A stretch of 64,000 nucleotides of DNA from NCBI GenBank assembly GCA_003254905.1, contig QANU01073048.1, forward strand, positions 94,903 through 158,902. Direction: 5' to 3'. The notes beneath the pieces were generated by a model. The model had not been told where the DNA came from, searched no databases, and saw only the letters and a program-made list of their open reading frames with translations. Each line of letters opens with the position of its first letter. The stretch's first letter is position 1. Position numbers and translations under genes: made by a program. Below, piece after piece: positions 48,701 to 59,310 of this stretch. This DNA comes from Nissolia schottii. Lineage: Eukaryota > Streptophyta > Magnoliopsida > Fabales > Fabaceae.

Positions 48701-49421
48701 AATATTGCTTTCAGCATAGTCCTAAATGAAGGAAATTGTGGTCAGAAGTACCAAATTTTAATATAGTTACTTATGATGAAAGTAAATGGACAAAATGAAA
48801 ATTCTTATTTACAACTTAGGGACTAACTACAGTTTAATGTGAGAAAACTAAATCTTATCGAGTTGGGGGTGGATCTGTTGTGTATCAGAGCTGCACTATG
48901 TAGATTATAGGCATTATTACTCTAATTACATGCACCAATTGCATGTTCAGGTAAGGTTGTGTTTTGTTTTGTCTATTTCCTCGTGAAACCAATTTTACAA
49001 GTAATACCTTTCATGTAGTGGATTTGTTAAATGCTGGTTTTCATTCCAAGTGTTTCTCCTCTTTATCAAATTTGATGGTTCTTAAGAATGATATCTGACC
49101 TGATGTGTAATACAATCCCATGTAAAAGTGAATCTCATTTTACTAGAATGGATATGGTTCAATTCATCTGTTATCCAATGTGCAGCAACATTTCCCTTGG
49201 ATCTTGTGAGGCGGCGGAAGCAACTGGAAGGGGCTGGTGGGCGAGCTCGTGTGTATACAATGGGCCTCTTTGGCTTGTTTAGGCACATAATCCGCACTGA
49301 AGGTGTGCGTGGCCTATACAGAGGAATTTTGCCAGAATATTACAAGGTGGTGCCTGGTGTAGGTATCTGCTTTATGACGTATGAGACGCTGAAGATGCTT
49401 CTAGCAGATATTGGTGGATAA
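45728..49421 (+). CDS. Mitochondrial carrier family protein
   Basis: Carriers of this family move nucleotides, cofactors or metabolites across the inner mitochondrial membrane; the substrate here is not determined. Seven exons (45728-45907, 46714-46890, 47010-47159, 47475-47576, 47673-47743, 47858-47925, 49186-49421) join in frame to 327 residues, a normal length. The three-repeat layout is complete. Repeat 1 has the degenerate signature APLARLTILFQ. Repeats 2 and 3 have canonical YPLDLVRTRLAAQ and FPLDLVRRRKQ. Each repeat has its second half (GFRAFWKGN, GIFGLYKGLG, GVRGLYRGILPEYYK). There is no EF-hand N-terminus. The N-terminus MQTEARVGVAVDGG and overall layout match the plant group I recall around Arabidopsis At3g53940. 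The last intron is 1.26 kb. It ends tail to tail with the DAR2-type gene, 1.1 kb away. Confidence 0.93.
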
Positions 49422-50140
49422 TTACACCTGTCAACTTTGGAATCTGAACTACCCCCACAAGTAAATGGATAAAGTTATTTACCCAGCAAAAAGGGTTTAG
49501 AGTTATATTGATTAAGTTCATTATATTTCATGGTGGCAATTTTGCAATGCTGCTGTGGGGATTGCATTTTTTTGCTTGTACAGAACCTGCAGAACATTTA
49601 ATGATTTGCTGTTATCAGTCTTGTTCTCAATCTCTCTGAGAAAGACAGGTTGTAATGAAATGAACTATACATCTGCAACTGAATGTCTTAAGGAGAGAGC
49701 TTTTCTGTAGGTGGGGGCCTATACATGAAGATGAAGGTATCCTCGGGGTTTGTAGGCTTGTAGTGTTGTGCAGAACTGCTATGTTTCTCATTTGAGTAGT
49801 GACCTATTCTTCCTATAGTAGTTTTAGTTGCATGAGCTCTCTTGATCCCTCATTTTTGTAATTTTAGATGATTAGCTAGGGTACACTGTCTTACTTTCAT
49901 CTGTATGAGTATCATTATTGAAAAAGAAAAATCAATTTTCTGGAGAACATTTCAAGGGAATTATCATTTGAAACCCGTTTGTTATGAAGTTAAAATTTTA
50001 TTGCTGTTGATGCTTTTCTGTAGAACATCTTTAAAAAGAAATGTTGCTCAACATTGTCATTTGTCAACATTGTTGATGACAGGAATGGCCAAAAGCATCA
50101 AGAAATAACTTTTTGTTTTTCTTTTGCTCAAGGGGAATGA

Positions 50141-50400
50141 CTAAATCTTTGAACTCATCCTTGGGGTTTTTAACATCCTTCAAGTTTGTTCTTAGGTTAT
50201 AGTAATGATCGTATTAGTCCTTGAGGTTGTGAAAAGTCAATTAAGTTAATTTTTAGAATGGGTTAATTTGATTAATATTGAAGGACTAATTTGACTAGTT
50301 TTTGGCAACTTCAAAGATTAATATGATCACTTTCATATCTGGAGACGAACTTGACCGGCACTGACAACTCTAACGATAAATTTGAAGGTTTACTTGGGAA
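50141..50400. repeat. Foldback element, family F copy 2
   Basis: Same arms as 14124-14378: GAACTCATCCTTGGGGTTTT, AATGATCGTATTAGTCCTTG on the left and ATTAATATGATCA, CTAACGATAAATTTGAAGG on the right. Lies between the convergent carrier and DAR2-type genes. Confidence 0.6.
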
Positions 50401-50512
50401 ATAACACTTGTTGAGTATGAGGTTGTCTTGAGTTTTGAAATAATCCAAGATCAACCACCACTTGTACACCAAAATAAAAGTAGATCCATGCTAATGAGCA
50501 CTTGCGTTCTCA

Positions 50513-53500
50513 TTATTCTGGTAGAAGACCAGTGAAACGAATATGGTCTAGAATAGCACGTAAACCGTATTTGTTGACAGCTTCGTTGGCAGCTCTGAAG
50601 CCACCACCATATGCAGGGGAAGAATCATTCACAATCTGATTCTTGAAAAACTCTCCCAATTTATTTTCAACGTGAGACTTTGCACCTTTCTTTGATGAGG
50701 AGGAGGAAGAATAAGATGATGATGCTGCAGATGTTGATGGCATTACTTCCGACTCAAGCCACATATATGAAAGAACCTGACAGATTCCTTCCTCTACTTC
50801 TGGATTAAGGTTGCGGTAACCTGCTTAGTTTGACATGAATGCAATTAATCTGATGTAATATTTGGGGAAATATATAATACCAAGATAAGAATCAAATGAA
50901 TTTATTTATACTACCTTTCAGCCGTAACCATGCATGCATTAACTCATGGGCAAGGATAGCACCTGTGAGTAACCTGCATCACATAAAAAACTATGAGAAC
51001 TCCTAGCTTGTACATCATTACAAGGAAGAGAGTAGCATAGTCTCTCACTGGTTCAATGAGTTTACTTTGTGATAATTTCTTTTTTCAATTAAGTGATGTT
51101 AGCTATATGGATCAAATGACACTATTACGTCTTACTATAAATTATATCCAATAGATAAGTCACTAAAAGTTTACAAGACATGATTGCTAATGTTGATATC
51201 AAAATTGAAATCATCAGAAAAATATTTGAACCATAGTTTATTCAATAATTGGAGGGAGACAATAAGCATAGTTTCAATTGTCTATTAATTTACCTAGGAA
51301 GACCATATAGAACAAGAATTGCTGTAACTTCACACTTTCTAACCAGCATTTGATTCTTAGTTCTCATCCCTATTCTTCTATGGCTTCCATTTATTGGCCT
51401 ATGTATCTGAAACAACATAAAAGAAAAAAAAGTAAAGTAGTGAAATTCTCTTACTAATTATCTGTAACCTAAAATTAGATATACTGCTAATGTCATACAC
51501 TGCTGATAGTCTGCTCTTCTGAAAGGCATATGCCCCTTGTCTCTGGCATGTGATGAACAGCCTAACACAAACCATAGAAAATAAGAGATATTGGACTAAT
51601 TATGCCATAAAAAAGAATACTCTCTCCGTCTCATGTTATCTATCACTTTCAATTTGTAGATACATTCATAAATCAATGTACCTAAATTCATTGATTTATG
51701 AATGTACCTAATAAGTGAAAATGACAAATAATAAGAGATAGAGGGAGTAGTCAAGAATGGAGTTTTCATTACATTTTTCTCTCCCACAATAGCTTCATTA
51801 AGTGCTTCTCTGGCAACCAGAAGCATGGGAACTTGCTGATCTATTCTCATGTTCATTCCTTCGTAGTAATCTCTGATAGAGTGGTATAGAGGCTGGCAAT
51901 CACCAGTGTCTATTATAGCAGATTCCATGCATTCCAAGCACAAACTACGCCCATCTTCTAGCCTATAGTATTTTATGTTCCGAGGCTTCGAAGAGGAGAT
52001 AGCAGTAACAACAAAAAAAAAACAAGGATTCAGCAAAAAAGGGTCTTGTTTACCTGTTCTGTAAAGCTGAATTATTTGGTTCCATTTGGTTTTTTGTTTA
52101 CATTTCTTGTTTTTGTTTTCTTCTTGTCAACTTGTTTCTTGTTTTCTATGATTTTGTAAGGGAATTAGAGAAAACATGGGAATCATATTTCCTGTTTTCG
52201 CTAATTCTTTCACAAAATCTTTAAAAAACTGGAAACAGATCGAAAACCGAAAATGAAAACAAAAACTAAATGAGACCTGAACAATCTAGAGTAGCCAGTT
52301 AAATTAGTAGTACCTCCAATCTTTCACAACTACAGCAGCGAGCTGTGTTATCATATTCATGAGATGGACAATACTTTTGGGACCAAAAGGGGTGGCATCT
52401 ATACTCAATCAAACCAGCAGCATTTATAGGAATCTGAGAGCAAAATATAATATCTCAACAAATGTGTGTGAAGATGAGAAACCAATTCATGGAATGCAAA
52501 ATGTTCTTTTTACTAGGCTAGTCTTCTGTCTGATAAATAAAGTAAATTATCAATGGCAAGCACTAATAATTTATTTTAAGTGTCCTGTTTTATTCGAAAG
52601 ACTAGAATGATGTTTTGGTTCATCTTAAACTAACTGATGCCATAGCCATTTATAAGGCATATGAAACACACTGAAGTTGAACAACCTTCTTCAGAGAAAA
52701 TTGATTATAACAAAGCAGAGAAATTTGAATAAGGAAAGGCATAGTAATCTTACAAATTGGAAGCAAACTTCACATTTTGGGTGTGTCAACTCTTTAAAAC
52801 AGGACTTGTGATATGGAAACTTCCCTGACAAAGAAAACTTAGATCAACAGAAAAAAGCAGTAAGAGTTTGATGAAAGTCTAAGAAATAACATTCATTCGT
52901 GGGAAAATGTTGGAAGTATATAATTACATGCATATGAGTGCATTTGCATGCTTATGTAATAATGTGTAGACAAATATCAACATGCTACAAATGTCAAAAG
53001 AGGATCAATCAAACTACCTCACGCTCAGTGATGGGGTAATGACAAGAGTGACAGCGAAAGCAATCTGGATGAAAGTAAGTATCCATGCATCCCAAACAAT
53101 TTCCACAGAGTATCTCCTGGTTGCAGCCACCACATATTTTTCTGTTCAACGGAAAAAAGTATACATTATATCTCAGTTGTAAATGGTACTAAAATACCCT
53201 ACTCTTCTCATTGATTATATATTTAGATAGATGGATGTATGTATCCGGAATAGATTCTCGAATAGTCTAACGTATGATCATGTTATTTAAAGACTGAGAT
53301 AGACACAGACACTTAAATTGAGTAACCTTTAAAAGGGTCCTACAAGCACTTAAGTGAGTTTTTGTATCTCTTTCTTCACATGGCATAGTCCTGTGAAAAA
53401 TAAACATGTGACAACACATGTATAGACATTCTATTTCACATTTTAGTTTAAGAGGGATATGAAAGAACAGATTCTGATTCCTATAGCAACTTGGTTCATT

Positions 53501-55463
53501 GAAACAAATAAGAAATGATGCAGCAGGAGCAGGAACATATATTGACATAAACCCCTTTATCTTCATGAAATCTTTGGTAAACATTGGAAGTATTTGATCA
53601 ATAACAATAGAAAATAATTAATTAAACAATGTAGAGAGACATACATGCATCCTAATGCCAGAAAACTCTTAAGCATGAGGAAAATTTTTAAAAAAGTGAT
53701 TTCCACTAGCACTAGCCAATATAACCAATCTCAACATCCTTGATATTGACCAAATTGGAAATAATTGATGTTTGGCATCCAAATATCAGATACAAGATTC
53801 AGTAGAGAGAAGAATTTACCTATAATCCCTGGGGTAAAATGGTGGAGCAGTGTATGGAGGGTATGCAGATGAGTTAAGGCTACCCTGAAGTGCTTTTGGG
53901 CAATCATCATTGTCTGTCCCCCAATTATTATATCCATGATGGGCTAAAGGAAAAATAAAATAAAATTTTAGTCCATAATCAGAAGGATCATGATAGCTAG
54001 AGAACAAAACACTTATATTTGAAAAATTAAGTGCATATATAGTACCTACCATTTGGTCTCTTTAGATCTTCTCCTGAAGAAAGTGCCATTCCATAATCCT
54101 CTTTCTCCTTCTGAGCTCTAGCACGGTCATCCTAATTACATCAGCAGTATTATTCAAGATTTCTTATACTCAATCAAACTCGTGATGGTAAATATGTCAA
54201 TTTTCTAGAGCCTTAGACTAAGCTATGGTTGATGACAGAAATATTACTTCCTTGACTACCTATTTTCATTTCTAACATTTTTTTTAAGTAATTGCTCGCG
54301 CAATTTCAGGCTGAGAGTGGTGGTTCGGTAAAACCCTCCTCAAGGTGGCAATTCCAAGATTTGAACCCCTAACATTGCAGGTAATGTTCACCCGACCAAC
54401 CACTTTTTGTTAGTATTTTTTTACTTTAATCAAAGCTATAGTGATGTTTAGGGTAAACCTCCAAATTCGTTTCCAAAGTTGACAACGTTGATCAAGTTCA
54501 TCCTCAAGGTTACCAAATGTTAATCATATTAGCTCTGAGAGGAACTAACTTGACCGATGTTGAATGACTAATTTGATCAACTTTTGATAATCTTAGAGAC
54601 AAATTTGGTATTTTTCATAGCACGAGGACGAAAGACCGTTGTTGCCAATCTTAGAGACGAATTTGAAGATTTACTTGTGATTTTATAATAAGGCCAACAA
54701 TATTCACCAAAAAGGCCAACAAATATAGACATCATTGAAGAAAACAGCAAGGCAGTGATGCTGCCTTACCAAAGCTCTAGATGGAGCATGCCACGCCATG
54801 TCTTCCTCTGAGGGCTCTTGCAGGCGACGGCCGCCGCCCCTTCCTCTATTGGACCCGCCTTTGAAAAGCTTGCTTAGCCATTTCATGAAACCAGACTTTC
54901 TATCTGAGCGCGAAGAAGTATGGTAATCCCCTGCTTACCACCAAAGTTTTTCAAGTTTCAATGAGTTCAATCACAGAACAACAGAATCACAATAACATAA
55001 ATCCCATGTTCAAGAATCAAATCAGCGACAGCATGTTCTAGTCTTAAGAGTCTATATAAACTTTTGAAATCATTTGCAAAGTAAATTGAGAAGTTTTGAT
55101 AGTACCCTTCTAGTAAAATCAACAACAAAAATAAAAGTATAAAAAGTTCAATTAATAGCTCCATGGGGTCATTCTTAACTTAATATTTGATAGAAATCAC
55201 GGTGGTTGTCAAATGATATGACCCCTTTATTCATATGAAGATCAATGATTATGCAAAATCACTCTGACCACTAAATTCTAGCTCTCTAAACATTTTTCTT
55301 TCGCACAATTGAGTCTTTCTTCCATGGATTGAAGAAAGAGAAAAGAGAAAGAAAAAACACCAAGGTAAATTGTGATTTGAGCAGGTAAAGCACATGAGGG
55401 CCCTAACATACCACCATATATACATGGATGAGAAAGGTGGCTGACATCAGAAGGAGGAGCCAT
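50513..55463 (-). CDS. DAR2: DA1-related LIM-domain peptidase, DAR2 type
   Basis: DA1-family proteins are ubiquitin-activated peptidases that limit cell proliferation and organ size. Twelve exons on the minus strand (55463-55412, 54930-54770, 54131-54050, 53943-53820, 53141-53018, 52837-52754, 52433-52314, 51985-51773, 51561-51499, 51406-51294, 50973-50915, 50820-50513) join exactly to 500 residues. The N-terminus has [10 protein letters not shown] and [11 protein letters not shown], a DAR2 hallmark. A UIM-like helix lies at about 77-95 ([18 protein letters not shown]). The LIM region (about 143-249) has [28 protein letters not shown] and CCSCERLE. The peptidase region has [34 protein letters not shown] and HELMH (388-392), the HExxH zinc site, then [16 protein letters not shown]. 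It ends [14 protein letters not shown] and LPE. No break seen. Introns 2, 7 and 8 hold repeats. Confidence 0.96.
51618..51749. mobile_element. Stowaway-like MITE in DAR2 intron 8
   Basis: The 128-bp element 51620-51747 starts CTCTCTCCGTCTC and ends GAGATAGAGGGAG, the CTCCCTCCGTC type of terminus. It is flanked by TA on each side (51618-51619 and 51748-51749), as expected for Tc1/mariner-type insertion. The centre is a near-perfect palindrome (ATTCATAAATCAATGTACC... inverse). Confidence 0.85.
52079..52277. repeat. Foldback MITE in DAR2 intron 7
   Basis: TCCATTTGGTTTTTTGTTTA at the left is inverse to AAAACAAAAACTAAATGAGA at the right, and GATTTTGTAAGGGAATTAG pairs with CTAATTCTTTCACAAAATC. Inner words resemble the MITE at 12297-12438. 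Confidence 0.65.
54451..54680. repeat. Foldback element, family F copy 3 (DAR2 intron 2)
   Basis: GGGTAAACCTCCAAATTCGT at the left and ACGAATTTGAAGATTTACTT at the right are inverse; it shares GATCAAGTTCATCC and CTAATTTGAT words with copies 1 and 2. Confidence 0.65.
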
Positions 55464-55548
55464 ACAAAGGTGTTATGTGAGAAAGAGACTCTTGAAGGGA
55501 AGGGAAGGAAAAGGGGAAGCAAGCAAGAAGAATGAAAATGACAAGAAG

Positions 55549-55579
<31 letters not shown>

Positions 55580-55870
55580 GATAGGAGTGGGAAGAGTGAG
55601 AGGTGGGAAACAAAGGGGCCATAAGAGAAGGGGGTTAATAGTAGTTGAAAAAGAAGAGGGAGAAGAGAGGAATCTAATAAGATTCTTGGCTTGGAAAGCA
55701 ATGAAGAGAAAGATAGGGGTTTGTGGGGTGAGAGAGAGAGAGGGAATCTGCTGATGAGGAGAATATCAAGTTAAGACCAAGAGAGAGGTTGGATTGTTGA
55801 GAATCAAAGTGAGGATTTAGAGAGAGAAAGGAAAAAGAAAAGAAAAGAAGAGAAAAGAAGTGCTGTGTTT
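55464..55870 (-). promoter_or_regulatory. Leader and proximal promoter of the DAR2-type gene
   Basis: On the minus strand this is strongly CT-rich, with a CTTT microsatellite (55549-55579) and a CT microsatellite (55729-55741). Such tracts are common in plant 5' UTRs. The transcription start cannot be placed from sequence alone. Confidence 0.4.
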
Positions 55871-57043
55871 GCACGCATGAAGCTCAAGTACTTGGAGAGA
55901 GCGTGCCATAATTTTCTCATCATTGTGCTTTTTGCCGGGTAAAAAGGACATAAGACAGTTTTCAGTTTCAGCTTCTTTCTTCTTGTAACCGTCAGCTACA
56001 ATTCGTTCATCGTTCATTAGCTAGACAAGATCGCATTAGTACATGTAAAATGCCTTCACTCATAATCACATCCAATCCAAGTGCTTGATTTCTATGTTTT
56101 ACATCATCGCATTGTTACAGTCATTTTACCATTCATTGTACCAGAAAAAACTAACTGAGTTATCATACACTACGATTGCACAAGGCATAGATGCAACTAT
56201 CTTTTTCCATAACCAATGCATCAGTTTCATAAATACAAACTCCTTATAGAACAACATCTGTATTGTATAGTCTATCTTTGCTATGGTAGTAGTTCTTGAC
56301 AGTTTAGTTGTTAATGATAACAACTTGACGCATGCACTTTCTCCATTGATAAATAGTTATGTTCTCTTGTTCTTTCCACCAAAGCAAAACGCTTTTGTGC
56401 TGTTTGTCTCCGGTTTGACATTACAATCAATATTATTATTTTTTTTTTTTAAAAGAAAGGAGAAATATTTCCTCATCCCATACGCAGTCTCAGTCACACG
56501 GTGGGAATAATCCAGTTCAGATGCTTAGGTGTACTTCTAAATTTTAATGGAGAGAAAACCTACTCTGCAAAAGAAATTCAATCGAAGGCGGAAAAATTTA
56601 GACAAATGTCTAATATATAGTGGTTGCTGTATATATTGTAACATAGCATAAGCATCGTGGTTATTATTGATTGTTCACACAGGATAAGAATAGACATACG
56701 AGGATAGAGACATAAAAAAATAAAAGGATAAGTCAATTTTATGTTCTGTTTGGTGGCAATATACAAGACATATTTATTTGTGTCTATATAATGTTTGATT
56801 TAATAGAGACAAGAAAGAAAATATACTTCAAATGACTTAAAATACCTTTATTGCAGAAGAAAAACACATTATCCTAGTTTGAAAAGTTGTATCCCCATGT
56901 CTGAGTAAGAGGTACAAAAAATACTACAAAATTTTTTTTTCTCAGGACACAAATTTTTGTGTCTGTCTCAGTAAATAGACATGATTTTTGTTCCCATGTC
57001 TCATTATGTCTGTCTTGTCTCATAAACAAGTGCTACAATAGGA

Positions 57044-57208
57044 AATAGATTCTCTCATTTTATTTTTTCACATGACAATGTCATGTGTGATCTCACATAA
57101 TTATTTGAGGAAATGAGACCCATGTATAACATAATCAATAAACAAATATGGTGTGAGATCACACATGACCTTATCATGTGAAAAAACAACATGAAAAAAT
57201 TCATTCCC
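57044..57208. repeat. Foldback MITE, family G copy 2
   Basis: TTTTTTCACATGACAATGTC on the left is inverse to GACCTTATCATGTGAAAAAA on the right, with inner GTGTGATCTCACA / TGTGAGATCACAC also pairing. Related to 35763-35931. Confidence 0.65.
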
Positions 57209-58799
57209 ATTATTATAAGTACTGCAATACTAACAAAACTCAGTACAATTAGTAGATGGCTGAGTTTCTTACATATTTAGCCAGAGGTTCAATTTATGAC
57301 GGTGTGTATAAAAAAGACTTTGTTGAGAGAGACATGCCTATTTCGATGATCTCTCTAAGTCTCAAAGAAAATTAGTCTCTTTCAACTATGGACACCTAAA
57401 AAAATCAAAAAAGAAAAAACTCCAACAAGATTTTGAAATCCCTCAACTTAGTCCCTTCCAAAATTGTTTAGACAATTTTGTTAACGTGGTGGTTAACGGA
57501 GCAACATGGTATGTTAACCGTCACATCACTCCCTTTCACGTAGACGTTGTTTGCATGTGCCTCTCACATGACACAAAACAACGTCATTTGTGAAGCACCA
57601 ATTATTAATTAAAAAAAATCAAACTTTGGAGAGACGAAATTGTCTAAAAAAAATTTGAGAGAGACTAAGTTAACTAATTTCAAAATATCAAAAAATTTGG
57701 GGGGATTTTTTCGAAATAAAAATGTTACTAGTGCAAACCAAAGTAAAATGCCTATGCAGGCCAACCAAAAAATAGAAAAAATGCCTCTGCAGCCAACCAA
57801 AAAGAAAAAGAAAAAGAAACGCGTTATTCCAAAGTTTGAATGACCAATAGATACATATATAAATTATTGTATTCTTCAAAGTTGTAGCTGACTTTAAAGC
57901 TTTCAAGTACGTAAATTAATTCCAATCAAATAATGCTAAGAGAGGAAGAAAATTATAATTAATACTCAGAAGTCAGATGTAGTTTTATTCCAATTTTTCA
58001 GAAAAGAATATTTGCATGCTACTATCTGTGAACATTGGCCTAAAAGGCAAACCAATCTCCCGGTGTTCATCTATTATATAAACTGCACCACATTGAAAGA
58101 AGAGGCAAAAATACATTAGGAAAGAAAAGAAAAAGCACAATTAGAAATGTGATCAATATTGTATATTGTACAAGGGACACCGAGAACTTGGAACTTCAAA
58201 AGCAAAAGAGTAAAGAGGAAGCATTTTACAACCATGTCACCTTCCTTTTCTGGCTGTATATATATGAACCTGGTTTTTTTTATTAATCATATGCACTGCT
58301 TGATTCGTTAACCAAATAATTGGACATTGATAAACTACAGCTTTGTGACCAAATTTCTGTAAGCCAGCCTTATGGCCATAAAGTTGGGACCAAGTTTTAT
58401 TGTGCCCAATACAATACAAAGAATTACTTTCCAACAAAAGGATTAATTCACTTTATATTTAAGGGCTCTTCTCCAAAATGCGCACACACACATATATAAA
58501 TTAATTAATTTTGATATACATTTACTTTTTTTTTCGGTGCTGCTAGAAATACACAACTTTTGCATCTATTGTACAACCACTAACACAATGTATATGAAAT
58601 GAGTCACACTTTGTGTTTCATAACTGTCATGTTCTCTCTCATACATCCTTCGATCTCCACTCTCATCTCACTCTCATCTCACGTGCACATGCACACACTC
58701 CATGACCAAAGTAATTCGCACTTTTCTATCTTTCATTCTCAATCAATCAAAAATTTAAACAGTTCTCATTTCTCTCACTCTCGTTTAATACACAAACTT

Positions 58800-59310
58800 T
58801 TGAATCAACCTTTTATACGTGTATAAACAACACATACAACAACCAATTTTAAAATTTGGTAACAATATACACAGATTCTTGAACATAAAAATACAAACAT
58901 TACCACAAACTTACATAAAGAATTAACTATCAATCATTCTATTTTTTATCAATCATAACCACGAATCATGTTATATACAATTTTTTTTAATTGGACTACA
59001 CAATTTTTTTTAAGAGATTTACACAAACAAATAATGGTGCATATGCAAACTAACAAGCTACCGTTTACAAACTTTGCTAACAAAATACACAAACTCTTGG
59101 ACATAAAAACATAAATATTAGTACAAAATTACACAAACCTTTTAACTAACATTCAGAAATTTTGAATCAATCATAACCACAAATATACACAAACTTTTAC
59201 GGATACTATACAAACTTTTGAACAACAATAAACTAACTTTTATACGTGTATAAACACCATTACAACAATCAATTTTGAAATTTGGTAACAACACACACAG
59301 ACTCTATTTT
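58800..59310. repeat. Tandem repeat of about 210 bp, 2.5 to 3 diverged copies
   Basis: TTTTATACGTGTATAAACA followed by CAATTTT-AAATTTGGTAAC occurs at 58811 and again at 59238. The intermediate block GAACATAAAAATACAAACAT (58881) recurs as GGACATAAAAACATAAATAT at 59099, 218 bp on. The repeat is rich in TACACAAAC words and is non-coding. Confidence 0.6.

Noticed and set aside
54886..54886. Start of the DAR2-type protein at the internal MKWLSK methionine
   Set aside because: The upstream exon 55463-55412 joins in frame and encodes a conserved N-terminal block.
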